A stretch of 49,403 nucleotides of DNA from a virus, in the IMG/VR virus record IMGVR_UViG_3300031692_000004, positions 1 through 49,403 of that record; one strand, given 5' to 3'. The notes beneath the pieces were generated by a model that was given only the letters and a program-made list of their open reading frames with translations, was not told where the DNA came from and ran no database searches. This document shows, in pieces, positions 13,999 through 23,739 of this stretch (the first letter of the stretch is position 1; every line of letters starts with the position of its first letter). Made by a program: the position numbers and the translations under genes.

Positions 13999-16900
13999 TT
14001 ACGGCAGTTTGCGGAGCTCTATGACATGTCTCCTGTACGCATCTCCACGCGTTTTCTTTTTACCGTTCTTGTCAGGTTTGAACCAGTAAGCGTCAAAAGC
14101 CTCTCTGCGGTCTTTTTCAGAAAATATGCTTATAGCATTTATATAATCAGACTCATTTTCTGATTTGGAAGGTCCGGTAACATCATTTATAAAAGATCCG
14201 AGACTGTATTTTCTAAACACTTCTTTTGGGTTTTCCATTGATGTACGGGCCTCAGACAGCATCTTATCCCTTATTTCTAAGATTTTATTTTTCTTGTCTT
14301 GGTCTGAAACCTCGGTATCTCCAATAATCGCTTTGGTCTCTTTTCTGTATTCGGACAAGACTGCGGATACCTTGCTCATTGCGTCACGCTGTATAATTTC
14401 GTTCCCAGATAATTGTGTATCCAAAAGCTTTGCGCTTCCGTATTTTTGATTCAGCTCTTTTAGTTTTGTATAAAAGTCATCAAACACTCTATTCGCGGAA
14501 GATTTTAAAAACAACCTTCCAAATATTGGGATATCCGACATCTCTGCAGGCGCAGAACCCTTTATTGGCAACACACCGATCTTCCGAAGAATCTCCTCAG
14601 AACTTTTTACCGCATCTGTTGCCATACCCCCTGTATACGACGATAGCAAATGCTCAAACTTTGCCGGAGATACGCCAAAAAGACCCCCAACTTTCTTGGC
14701 CAATTCTGTGGTGTATCCGTAAAACTGATCTTCAGGATTGAGATGCTCTTCCATCCATGGGCTTATAATCGATCTATCTCTGAACATATCATAATTAACC
14801 ATATTCTCTATAATTGGTTTTGCAGCAGTTGGGAGCCAATCTGGAGTTGCCGTCTGAGAAACCTGCTTCATTGCTTCGCTTATATATTTTGGATCTTTCC
14901 TGTAAGCGCTCTCCAATGCTCCAAGAGGTATTGCCCCAAATACTGTAAACCACTCAAAGGGAGTTGGAATTCTTAAAACAGTATCTCCTACCTTGACATG
15001 CCAATATGCAAACTTCTCCCATGCAGGAAGATCTTTGTACCAATCATCATCCTTATACGCAAACCACATTAGCATTGTGGGTATTGTTATATTTGACAAT
15101 GCCCTGACAGTCCATGATACTGGATGATTCTTGATTGCCTGTACCATTCTATTCGGACCCTGTATATTTGCGTTAAAAAAAGCATTTGTTCTGTTAATCC
15201 ACATGGACAACAGCCCCCCTTCTCTGAAGTCTACCGTAACATTTGCCGCCCTTAACTGAGCTTCAACATATTGTGGAAACGTTAGCCTGTCACCTTTCTT
15301 CCACCCGTTTTCCTCCAGTGCTGACTTAAATTCTGCAATACGAGGACCAAGCTCTGGGATTGAGATCAAGGTCCTTAATGACTCGATCGGATTCTTTGCC
15401 CACAAAGCAGCCTTCCTGCCTGGTGTATTAGCGATAGCTTCCTTAATTGCATTTCTCACAAATTTTCTATCTGCCCCAAGAGGCTGGGCAAGCTCGCCAC
15501 CGCCAGCCTTAAATAATCGTGACATATCTCCACCTGTAATATCATCAATAACACCGGCGATTGAGTCTACCATTATTCTCGGCAATGTACCTTTAAATCC
15601 TTTTCGTTCTGTTTGCTGTACTGCTGTTTGTATGTCCCTCAACGGGTTTGTTACCCATCCGAATGAAGCCTTAATTCCGACAGCTCCAAGTCTTACGAGC
15701 CTTGCTGGTTTTCCAAGGGTCCACTCGATAACCTTTGGCAGATGAAACTGCTTATCGAGCCCTGCCAAGGCGCTATAGATATCAGGATCAACTTGATACA
15801 TTTCTTTTTTACCGTTTCTCCATAACGCTATAACATTATCCTTTGGATCTCCATTATACGCATTCTCAAATATTGTTATTATTGAATCAATATCAGCGTC
15901 AGCCATATCAATTCCCGCTTCTTCAAGCTGTTGAGATATGTCTTCGAGCTTTATATCTTTTACCATACCTTTCGGCGCAACTCTCTCAATAAACTTTCCC
16001 ATCCCGCCATACTTCTCACTCGCATCAATCAGCATACGCCCGACTCTGATCTTATCGGATAGAGAGAATATTCGTTCTGCATATTGCACTGACGATTCAA
16101 GCGGTGATATAACCATACGGCCTGAACCCTTCAGCCTTTTCAGCCCTGACGGCAAGTTTGCGTAATTGCTCCCAATACCTCCATGTTTTCCTTTAACCTC
16201 TCTTTGAAGAGGAACGTAATGAGGGTACATGTCTCTCATTATTTTTTTTGCCTCACCCGTTAATCCGCCAGCATCAATCAAATAATCCAGCAACTGGTCA
16301 TGCCAGTCCGTAATACCGTCTGACGCTTTTTCCCATCCATCCCTATTTCCGTATCTTTCGACAACCTGCTGAGCATCTTCCTGTGATATACCAGGGTCCT
16401 TTCCCTGCTCGAGAACGTCAAGAGCGTGTCTTGCATATATGTATGATTCAAACGCCAGCATCCCACCATCCTGGTTTAAATCATTTGCTATAGGCTCTAA
16501 TATATCCTTAAGCGATTTACCAACACGTTCACCCATCACGTTTGGCATGTAATCATTAACTGCTGCCTGAGCCCTTGCAGATGACACCATGGTAAGCACT
16601 TTTGCAGCTGCTGCAAAATTATCGCTATATGGCAATTCCTTAAGGTCCAGAGTTCTGGCCATTGCCAGTTGGGCGTCCCATAGTGGGTGCATTCTGTTTG
16701 TAAACATTGTCAAGAATCCGTGCCACATCTTTGACAGTGGACCTCTTTCGACATACAGTGCTCCGGTATTTTTGTTCCTGCTATCAGCCATGCTAAGCTG
16801 GCCGGCCACCCTTGATACGGACCCTTGCGTCCTCCATTTTGAGATCATTTTCTTTGTGTCGGACATCGCCTTTGCATACTTGCTCTCTTTTATCCAATTC

Positions 16901-19900
16901 TCAAACCAGGCATTGAACTTTGGAGCTTTCAGTCCAGCTTCGTCAGTTGTGAGATAATACCTTATATACTCAGCCCATCCCTCTTCAAGTCTTAGTTTTG
17001 CCGGGTCATAATCCAATGACCTCAATTCGGATTTAAATTCTTTTGGTATGATTTTCTTCATATCGAGATCACTTGACATAGAATGTGCTATCTCGTGTGA
17101 CGCAACTGCAATATCGGCGTATTTCTTTGTTCTAACAACCTTTGCTAACGTTTTGTATATTCCGGACATTTTTCCTCTGAACCGTCCAGTCCTGATCGGT
17201 ACATCGAACGCTTCTGACATGCTGCGAACAACCTCTTCCGTTCCAATGGGATTTGGTGCTACCCCAATCTTTTCAGTCGGGATATCCGCCTTTCCGGCAA
17301 ATCCCAAGCTTGATTCCGCCAACTGCACACCCTTCTGCCTCATCTGCTTCTCAAGAACCTCAAACGCCGCCTTGCGCCTATTTCCTATTGTTGTTCCTGA
17401 AACGCCAAGTTCCTCAGCCATCTGAGTGTCTGATTTCCCTTCCATGAACCCGCGCACTATCGCCTTTTGTTCCTCTGGAAGAGACTCTACGGCATCATTT
17501 ATTGCCGTCTTTTCAAAGTCACCTACAAGAGCCTCAGACTCCTTGGCCGGTGTTGATTCGATAACGTCACTGCTGATGGATGTCTCTTTAGCCGTTGTCC
17601 TCTTCTGCTTTTTTGACATAGATATTAAGTTGTTGCGAACGACTGTGCTCGCCCATGCGTCGTAATTCCCTACAGACTCATCGAACGTGCCTTCCTTCTT
17701 TGCCTTGTCAAGAGCCATGACAGACTCTGCTTCAAGCGCTTCCTGATCAAAACCCTGTATATCAAAACCTCTCGAAACCTTTTTAATCAAGGATATGTCT
17801 TTGTCTGTTATTTTTGATTCTTGCTTGACGGCCTTCTTTCCGATCTTGGGCTTTGTTTCAATCTGTTTTGTTTTAGGAGCAAACACTTCCGACAGACCTG
17901 TCTTTATTGATGAAAGTATAGCTTTTGTTTTTTCTGCTATCTCTTGTTTTAAATCAGTCTGTTGCTTGCTTGTAAGTCCTGATACATTTGAAAATAGAAG
18001 GTCGTACTCTCCTGACAACGTTCCGTATCTCTCTTTAGCTATCGCCTTACCGACTACATTCTGCGCCGATTCGATGTTTTCCTTGCTTTGAAGATTTAAT
18101 TTCAAATGCTCTGCTGACAGTATGGCTCCAACATCTGTTTTCGCCTCTCCAAGCTCAAAAATCTTCAAAACAGAGTCTACCATTTTTTCGTCTTTTACAG
18201 ATTTAAGCGCATCATCTTTAATCCCCTTCATTATCTTGTTGTGTTCCTTGCGACTTATCTCATTTTCTGATTCAAGAGCATTCCAATAAGATTCAAGGTC
18301 TTTTCCGCTTACCCTTTTCTCTATTTCTGCCATTTTATTTTTGTTTTTATCCCTAACTTCTTCTGTTTCTCTCTGGTCTTCGGACATTTCCTTTGCCGTA
18401 GCCCAATCAATAGAGTCTTTTACCCAGTTATCGTACCTATCAACCAAAACATCTTCGATATCCTCCGCTTTCTTGCCCTTAAATTCCGACTCTTCCTTGC
18501 TCAAAACCGATATAATATCATTAGGCACAGCCTTCTCACGCTTGAGGATCTGCGACTCAATTTGTGATATCTCTTCCTCAATAGGACCAAGCTCTTCGTC
18601 AGGCAGGGTTTCTGCGATCTGCTGTAGCTCGGCTATTCGTGATCTCGCATCTTCTGTTGACTTGAATTCAAACTCAGTCCTTGCGGACTCCTCTTGAATA
18701 GCCACTTCTTTTACAAACTCAACCCGTTCTTTTTCTGATGTCTTTTTTGTTATGCCTGTAAGTCTTTCAAACTCTTTTCTGCTCGGTCGCTCTATACCGG
18801 CCAGTTTCTCGGCCGCCTCGGGATTATCCTTCCTCCACTGACCAACTCTGCTGATAACCGACAATCCACCGCCAAGAGCTGCAAAGGTTACCAGCTCAGC
18901 CTTGAGCTGTTTTTTTGTTGGAATAAGAGCGTCTTCAATACTCTGGTCAGAAACTCCAGTAACAGACCTCAATACATCTCCAAGACGTTCTTCTCCCATT
19001 TCCGCAAGAACACCGTGATATCCAACGCTATTGAGTTTTGCGGCCCACTCGGCTGACGTCTTTCCAAAGGCTTTCATCCACGCCTTCTTTGTAGCGTTAA
19101 CGACAGTTGCAAACTTCGGCGATTTGGCCATTATGCTATTTAACGCCCCAGACCCAAGTTTGCCCATTACGTCACCCGAATCTTCCGATAAATACTCTAT
19201 ATATGTGTCACCAATTGATTTAAGCAGTGCTGAGCTCAAGTCTTCAGGTGACTCTTCAATTCTTACCTTATGTATTCCGTCAAACACTGCCTGCGGATTT
19301 GTTCTCTGTAGAATTCCCTGAGCAATACGAGGTATACCGGTAGTGATTGTGCGGGCCGTTGCACCTGCAGCTAAACCCGCGGCTCCACGAACAGCACGCC
19401 CCAGGATGTTCTTTCCCAAGCCAGAAAGCATTTCTTTTGTTCCAGACTTGAATACAGATGCGAGGCCTCCAGACGCCCACATTTCAACCAAGAACCCCGG
19501 AAGTTCAGAACCTATGTCTACAGCCATTCCTCCCCATGTCTGCCCACGGGCTTTTCTGTATTCATCAACCATCCAAAGGTCGCGGAGTTTTTCAACGTCA
19601 TGTATATACTCTTTTGAAAATATATCCTTTCCCTCCGCCTGCGCTTCCTTTATGCGATTAGCAGTTGACCTTATATCTATCAATTCTCCTATTTTCCACC
19701 CCAGCCCAAAAAAAGGTATTTTTTCGACAAGCGATAAATTCTTTGCTGTCTCAATAGCTCCGATCTCACCTTTTTTCTCCCATGTACTTGCAGGTGGAAT
19801 AGACACTGTATTGCCGTACAGGTTGATTCCAATCGTCATATCGTCAGGAATTTTCATAGGCGAATCCTTATCCATAAACGCAGACTTAAGAACACGTGCA

Positions 19901-20475
19901 TCCTCAAAGCTGTACTTTTTTGGATCAATCTCTGTCTCGAGAGACTTGTATACATCTTTGATGATTCCCGCAGCTTTTTTTGCCTTTGATATCTCTTTAG
20001 ACACTTCCGGATCATTGACCATTGCACGAAAATAAGAATCAAACTGCCTGGCCTTTTCCGGAGTCCACTTAAGAGTTTCAAGATTCATCTCTATAATTTT
20101 GTCCTTTAATGTCTCTCTTTTTGTCCCAGACTCATCGCCCGTAAGATTAGAAAAAGCGACAGTATTGGCCGATTTCATAATGTCTTCGTTTATTGCATGT
20201 TCTTTTTGTGCTGAAGGAATGGCTGCTTTAAATGTCTTAACATCTTCGGCCTTGTATTTCCCCAACCCTATTTGCATTTCTATGAAATTATCAATATTTA
20301 CACCATTGGCGACAACATCAAACGCTGTCTGAGTTACGAGCTGTTGCCTTTTTTTGAATTCGGCTATATTTCTATCCATGGCAACCTTGCTTGCCGGTCG
20401 CGGATCAAGAGGACTCATATCTTCCTTATGTATTTGAGATTCTGTTTCCTGCTGAGCTGAAAGTGGTAGTACCAT
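13999..20475 (-). CDS. Giant polyvalent virion protein: sigma-like, HEXXH and LPD38-like regions, 2158 aa
   Basis: Probably an internal protein ejected with the DNA, by size and place after the tail genes. Residues about 895-960 resemble sigma-70 region 2 (GFDQEALEAESVMAL, then YDAWASTVVRNN), and 990-1048 resemble region 4 with its helix-turn-helix (SLPEEQKAIV, TQMAEELGVSGTTI). Residues 1127-1131 are HEIAH, with EEGWAEYIRYY about 35 residues later offering the third ligand of a gluzincin-type zinc peptidase. Residues about 1590-1850 read like LPD38 (TNPLRDIQT, LPAWEKFAYWHV). Ala/Gly-rich hydrophobic segments lie near 360-385 and 550. Long helices join the parts. The order suggests one chain delivering several activities. 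Confidence 0.75.
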   Translation of the reverse strand: MVLPLSAQQETESQIHKEDMSPLDPRPASKVAMDRNIAEFKKRQQLVTQTAFDVVANGVNIDNFIEMQIGLGKYKAEDVKTFKAAIPSAQKEHAINEDIMKSANTVAFSNLTGDESGTKRETLKDKIIEMNLETLKWTPEKARQFDSYFRAMVNDPEVSKEISKAKKAAGIIKDVYKSLETEIDPKKYSFEDARVLKSAFMDKDSPMKIPDDMTIGINLYGNTVSIPPASTWEKKGEIGAIETAKNLSLVEKIPFFGLGWKIGELIDIRSTANRIKEAQAEGKDIFSKEYIHDVEKLRDLWMVDEYRKARGQTWGGMAVDIGSELPGFLVEMWASGGLASVFKSGTKEMLSGLGKNILGRAVRGAAGLAAGATARTITTGIPRIAQGILQRTNPQAVFDGIHKVRIEESPEDLSSALLKSIGDTYIEYLSEDSGDVMGKLGSGALNSIMAKSPKFATVVNATKKAWMKAFGKTSAEWAAKLNSVGYHGVLAEMGEERLGDVLRSVTGVSDQSIEDALIPTKKQLKAELVTFAALGGGLSVISRVGQWRKDNPEAAEKLAGIERPSRKEFERLTGITKKTSEKERVEFVKEVAIQEESARTEFEFKSTEDARSRIAELQQIAETLPDEELGPIEEEISQIESQILKREKAVPNDIISVLSKEESEFKGKKAEDIEDVLVDRYDNWVKDSIDWATAKEMSEDQRETEEVRDKNKNKMAEIEKRVSGKDLESYWNALESENEISRKEHNKIMKGIKDDALKSVKDEKMVDSVLKIFELGEAKTDVGAILSAEHLKLNLQSKENIESAQNVVGKAIAKERYGTLSGEYDLLFSNVSGLTSKQQTDLKQEIAEKTKAILSSIKTGLSEVFAPKTKQIETKPKIGKKAVKQESKITDKDISLIKKVSRGFDIQGFDQEALEAESVMALDKAKKEGTFDESVGNYDAWASTVVRNNLISMSKKQKRTTAKETSISSDVIESTPAKESEALVGDFEKTAINDAVESLPEEQKAIVRGFMEGKSDTQMAEELGVSGTTIGNRRKAAFEVLEKQMRQKGVQLAESSLGFAGKADIPTEKIGVAPNPIGTEEVVRSMSEAFDVPIRTGRFRGKMSGIYKTLAKVVRTKKYADIAVASHEIAHSMSSDLDMKKIIPKEFKSELRSLDYDPAKLRLEEGWAEYIRYYLTTDEAGLKAPKFNAWFENWIKESKYAKAMSDTKKMISKWRTQGSVSRVAGQLSMADSRNKNTGALYVERGPLSKMWHGFLTMFTNRMHPLWDAQLAMARTLDLKELPYSDNFAAAAKVLTMVSSARAQAAVNDYMPNVMGERVGKSLKDILEPIANDLNQDGGMLAFESYIYARHALDVLEQGKDPGISQEDAQQVVERYGNRDGWEKASDGITDWHDQLLDYLIDAGGLTGEAKKIMRDMYPHYVPLQREVKGKHGGIGSNYANLPSGLKRLKGSGRMVISPLESSVQYAERIFSLSDKIRVGRMLIDASEKYGGMGKFIERVAPKGMVKDIKLEDISQQLEEAGIDMADADIDSIITIFENAYNGDPKDNVIALWRNGKKEMYQVDPDIYSALAGLDKQFHLPKVIEWTLGKPARLVRLGAVGIKASFGWVTNPLRDIQTAVQQTERKGFKGTLPRIMVDSIAGVIDDITGGDMSRLFKAGGGELAQPLGADRKFVRNAIKEAIANTPGRKAALWAKNPIESLRTLISIPELGPRIAEFKSALEENGWKKGDRLTFPQYVEAQLRAANVTVDFREGGLLSMWINRTNAFFNANIQGPNRMVQAIKNHPVSWTVRALSNITIPTMLMWFAYKDDDWYKDLPAWEKFAYWHVKVGDTVLRIPTPFEWFTVFGAIPLGALESAYRKDPKYISEAMKQVSQTATPDWLPTAAKPIIENMVNYDMFRDRSIISPWMEEHLNPEDQFYGYTTELAKKVGGLFGVSPAKFEHLLSSYTGGMATDAVKSSEEILRKIGVLPIKGSAPAEMSDIPIFGRLFLKSSANRVFDDFYTKLKELNQKYGSAKLLDTQLSGNEIIQRDAMSKVSAVLSEYRKETKAIIGDTEVSDQDKKNKILEIRDKMLSEARTSMENPKEVFRKYSLGSFINDVTGPSKSENESDYINAISIFSEKDRREAFDAYWFKPDKNGKKKTRGDAYRRHVIELRKLP

Positions 20476-20478
20476 CTA

Positions 20479-21558
20479 TTACTTACTCCTTTTTTTTGCG
20501 CCCAATTTCCTCATCTTATCCTTTAACTCATCATACAGCAACGCCTTGTCGATCAAATTTGTTTCGCGATCCCATCTATTATGGGCCAAGATCAGGATAT
20601 CTGCGTCAACGCCCTTTATCTTATTCTCAGAAATAAAGCTATCAATACCCTCTGCGCTTAAAGCACTCTCGGCAGGAACTTGATTGATTTGATTTGACTG
20701 ATATTTTTTCATTAACTGACCAGCATCTTCTAAAAACTGCTGCACGGCGTTTTCCGGCTTATTCGCAGGCAATCCTCGCCTCTCACGATCTAACATCTCA
20801 AGCTGATGGCTGATTCTGTCCTGCGACGGATCTCCCCACTGAACATTTGACACACCGGCTGGGAGCTGTGTGTTGCCCTGCTGTCCGCCTCCCAACGTAT
20901 CCATAGACCGGTTAAAGCTCCTCTCATACGCATCATCATACGCTTTTTGCACTTCTTCTCGTGTTGGAGCGGGATTTGTTCTCATCTCAACCCGGGCGGC
21001 AGCCTGTTCGGCAGCCTTGACAGCAGCATTCTCTGCAGCTATTCTGTCCTTGTACGTCGCTGTCGGCCTTACCCCGGGGTCCTGTTTTAAGTTTGCAGGC
21101 ATTCCGTTTTCATCATAATTCCCAACAAACCCTTTAAGTTCTGTGTATGGATCTCCCGGAGCCTTACCTTTAGGATACTTCCTCGGCAGTATGGTCTTTT
21201 CCAGCCCCATCATCTTTTTGTCGAGATCCTTTTCAAGTGTTGCTATCTCGTCCGGAGCAAACCTTCCACTCAGCTTTGCTGCATCAAGAGCCTCACGCTC
21301 TCTTTGTATTCCTACCAGTTGGGTGCGGGAGAACTTCCGCTCAAACTCCGTATCATTAAGGTCTGTTCCATATCTCAGAGCGTCTCTTGATTGATCGAGG
21401 GTCTGCTGGTTAGCAAGCTCGTTGCCCATGATTTGCTGCTTGGTGATCATATCAAGAGCTTTGTCCTGCACTTGCAGCTTTCTCTTAGACTGCCCAGCAG
21501 CAAACGCACCAGCTGTTAGAGTGGATGGACTACCTTGTGATCCGACTATAATAGGCAT
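20479..21558 (-). CDS. Internal virion protein candidate, 359 aa
   Basis: The chain is mainly helical, Gln/Ala/Lys-rich, with an extended coiled-coil-like middle (residues about 170-200, AAENAAVKAAEQAAAR) and a low-complexity N-terminus. There is no enzyme motif. Its position just before the giant polyvalent gene, four bases away, matches podovirus internal core proteins that are packaged together and ejected. AAGGAGAATAGGT precedes the ATG. Confidence 0.6.
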   Translation of the reverse strand: MPIIVGSQGSPSTLTAGAFAAGQSKRKLQVQDKALDMITKQQIMGNELANQQTLDQSRDALRYGTDLNDTEFERKFSRTQLVGIQREREALDAAKLSGRFAPDEIATLEKDLDKKMMGLEKTILPRKYPKGKAPGDPYTELKGFVGNYDENGMPANLKQDPGVRPTATYKDRIAAENAAVKAAEQAAARVEMRTNPAPTREEVQKAYDDAYERSFNRSMDTLGGGQQGNTQLPAGVSNVQWGDPSQDRISHQLEMLDRERRGLPANKPENAVQQFLEDAGQLMKKYQSNQINQVPAESALSAEGIDSFISENKIKGVDADILILAHNRWDRETNLIDKALLYDELKDKMRKLGAKKRSK

Positions 21559-21569
21559 ACCTATTCTCC

Positions 21570-22319
21570 TTAAATTCCAAACTCATCTTCTATGAAATCA
21601 CACAGCCACGACACCCATCTTCCGCGCTCTGCATCCTCTTCTGCCCCTGGAGCCAAATGCGTTATATCAATCTCAAGCTCGTCGTATGGCACTCCAATTC
21701 CTTGAGACCACGCTGCAAACGCATCAATCCCGGTTATATCATCTCTATCCATAATAGAGCTCTTCTCATAAATAACCCTGACCCTTGCAGGCCGTGCTAC
21801 AGATTGATTTCCAAGAATGCGATAATGAGATCCAGTAATAGCGCCTCTTATGACGAAATTAGTCGTTGATGGAGAAATGGACTGATCGTAATATGTGTCT
21901 CCGTGCTGAAAGCATCTTTGCAAATAATCAAATGTCATGGGATCAACCATGTTATCATTCGAGATTTCACCAAGCGCAACCGATGGAGATCCAATATCAT
22001 AACGCCCCACAGGCTTGGTTGACTGATCGGCCTTTAGTCTCATGATGCCGTAATTCATAGCGTAAAAAGGCAAAAAAGACGGGTCAACACCACCATGCAG
22101 CGCGGTATATCTATTTACATCAGCCACCCACCGGGCGTCACCATCTGGAAAATCTGTAAGAGGATAATTCGGAAAATCATATGGACCCCAGTAAGATTTT
22201 GACTCACTAAACACGAATATAGGAAATCCCACAGCCGCGTGAATCTTTGACATATTCGCTATGCCAGCCCCGGGGAACCCAAAGTAAGACATTCTTGGCC
22301 GATAGTTGATGGGGCACAT
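21570..22319 (-). CDS. Virion structural protein candidate, 249 aa
   Basis: The start is set at the ATG overlapping the upstream stop as TAATG (22317-22319); an 8-codon longer frame is possible. The sequence is Pro/Gly/Tyr-rich with mixed beta content and repeated aromatic turns (YWGPYDFPNYPLTDFPDGD). No family is recognised. Gene order within a run of tail and internal proteins is the reason for the call. Confidence 0.5.
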   Translation of the reverse strand: MCPINYRPRMSYFGFPGAGIANMSKIHAAVGFPIFVFSESKSYWGPYDFPNYPLTDFPDGDARWVADVNRYTALHGGVDPSFLPFYAMNYGIMRLKADQSTKPVGRYDIGSPSVALGEISNDNMVDPMTFDYLQRCFQHGDTYYDQSISPSTTNFVIRGAITGSHYRILGNQSVARPARVRVIYEKSSIMDRDDITGIDAFAAWSQGIGVPYDELEIDITHLAPGAEEDAERGRWVSWLCDFIEDEFGI

Positions 22320-22843
22320 TAGTAATCCGCCCCCATCATCCACGCTCTTCCGCTATTATTTAAATCTTCCCATTCTATCCACTGAGGAACGGTCTCGCCT
22401 GTTTCTATGATATCTGTCTGTATATTTGTACGAACAAACAAACAACGTATTTTATCATCCTCAGCGTATGGAGTACAGATCAAATGTTCAGTATATGAAT
22501 AGGCCGGATCTGTCGCCGTAAGCAAATTGACGCCAGCAGTAGCGAATGTAACCGTTCCTCTCGTCTGCCCATCAAATGTACTATTTCTAAGATAGTGAGG
22601 TTTGGCTACAAATGTTACAGCTCCTGCAATCTTGCCATTCTCGTCAAACCCCTCAGAATCAGATTCGTTTATACATTTAACATAATCCTTGTACTCTTCC
22701 ACAACCCTCATCTCAGCAGAAATGTACTGCGCGTATATGTCAATCGGAACAGATTGTCCTGACATCGGATTATATGGAACCTTAGACAATCCTGCAAGTC
22801 TGAATGCCCTCAGAGCCTTCCGCATTTTCTGTACATTATTCAC
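22319..22843 (-). CDS. Virion structural protein candidate, about 174 aa
   Basis: The start is uncertain: I chose GTG 22841-22843, which follows GGAGG by 11 bases and overlaps the upstream stop by 8. A GTG further upstream (22876) or the ATG at 22822-22824 are alternatives. The product is beta-rich after a helical N-terminus (RKALRAFRLAGL). Function unknown; it sits in the tail-gene run. Confidence 0.5.
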   Translation of the reverse strand: MNNVQKMRKALRAFRLAGLSKVPYNPMSGQSVPIDIYAQYISAEMRVVEEYKDYVKCINESDSEGFDENGKIAGAVTFVAKPHYLRNSTFDGQTRGTVTFATAGVNLLTATDPAYSYTEHLICTPYAEDDKIRCLFVRTNIQTDIIETGETVPQWIEWEDLNNSGRAWMMGADY

Positions 22844-23729
22844 CGTCTGTAAACCCTCCTGGATTACCGGCACCAAGCTCGCTTACAATACCAGTAATAG
22901 CCGCAAGATCAGGATATACGTCAGTCCTGCGCTCTACAAAATTATTAAGAAGCTCAACTATCTTATTTCTAAGATTCAGTCTTGTAATCGAGTGCGTATT
23001 AAGCATCTCTACAAGCCGCTCCTTGGCATTTATCAATTTACTTCTAAAATTAAATGTGACTTGATACAGATGTTCCTCAACAGAAAGCTTCTTATCGGCC
23101 ACCATATCAGCGACCTTAGCGAGATTTATTGTGCGCTCTGCTTCAACACGTGTCGTCATCGCTCCCGCCGTAAAAGCATTATAAAAACCTGAAGCTATAA
23201 GAGCATCCTCCCTCGCAGATGCCTGTATATCTGAAGCGGTATTAACGTCAGCAACTGCCCCATCACCATAATCATCGAGTATTCCAGACATCGTTGTATA
23301 GTGTGAAGTATAATCATTACTCATTAGTGTAACGACTGAGTCTATGTAATTCTCATATGCCTCATCATCATTCTCTCTCAGGTTGAACTCGTCTTCAGCC
23401 TTATCTAAAGCCGTAGACCAAAGAGTTACAATGCTGTCATATCTTGTATTATTATCAGCAACACCCTTATTAATGGCTTCAACATAATCGGCAACCATGG
23501 CGTTGAGAGTGCTCTCAATGTCCAATACTGTTCTCTTGAATTTATACCGATATCCATTAGGAAGATAAGTCCCTTCAGCCTCTCGCCAACCCTGAGCCTC
23601 AAGAAGCGCCCTGTGCGATCCGCTTATATTCTCTATTTCCAGCTCTTCAGGCTTAAACCAATTTGTGACCGATATGTCATCAATTACCTGTGGAACGAGC
23701 GTAAAACTTGGTAAACTTATTTTATCCAT
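22836..23729 (-). CDS. Helical virion-associated protein, 297 aa
   Basis: The N-terminus (about 70 residues) is beta-like; from about 80 on the sequence is almost all amphipathic helix with acidic character and regular spacing (EDEFNLRENDDEAYENYIDS). This fits a trimeric coiled-coil fibre stalk or an internal protein. It lies directly downstream of the repeat-containing fibre gene. No domain is recognised. Confidence 0.5.
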   Translation of the reverse strand: MDKISLPSFTLVPQVIDDISVTNWFKPEELEIENISGSHRALLEAQGWREAEGTYLPNGYRYKFKRTVLDIESTLNAMVADYVEAINKGVADNNTRYDSIVTLWSTALDKAEDEFNLRENDDEAYENYIDSVVTLMSNDYTSHYTTMSGILDDYGDGAVADVNTASDIQASAREDALIASGFYNAFTAGAMTTRVEAERTINLAKVADMVADKKLSVEEHLYQVTFNFRSKLINAKERLVEMLNTHSITRLNLRNKIVELLNNFVERRTDVYPDLAAITGIVSELGAGNPGGFTDGE

Positions 23730-23739
23730 TTATCATTCC

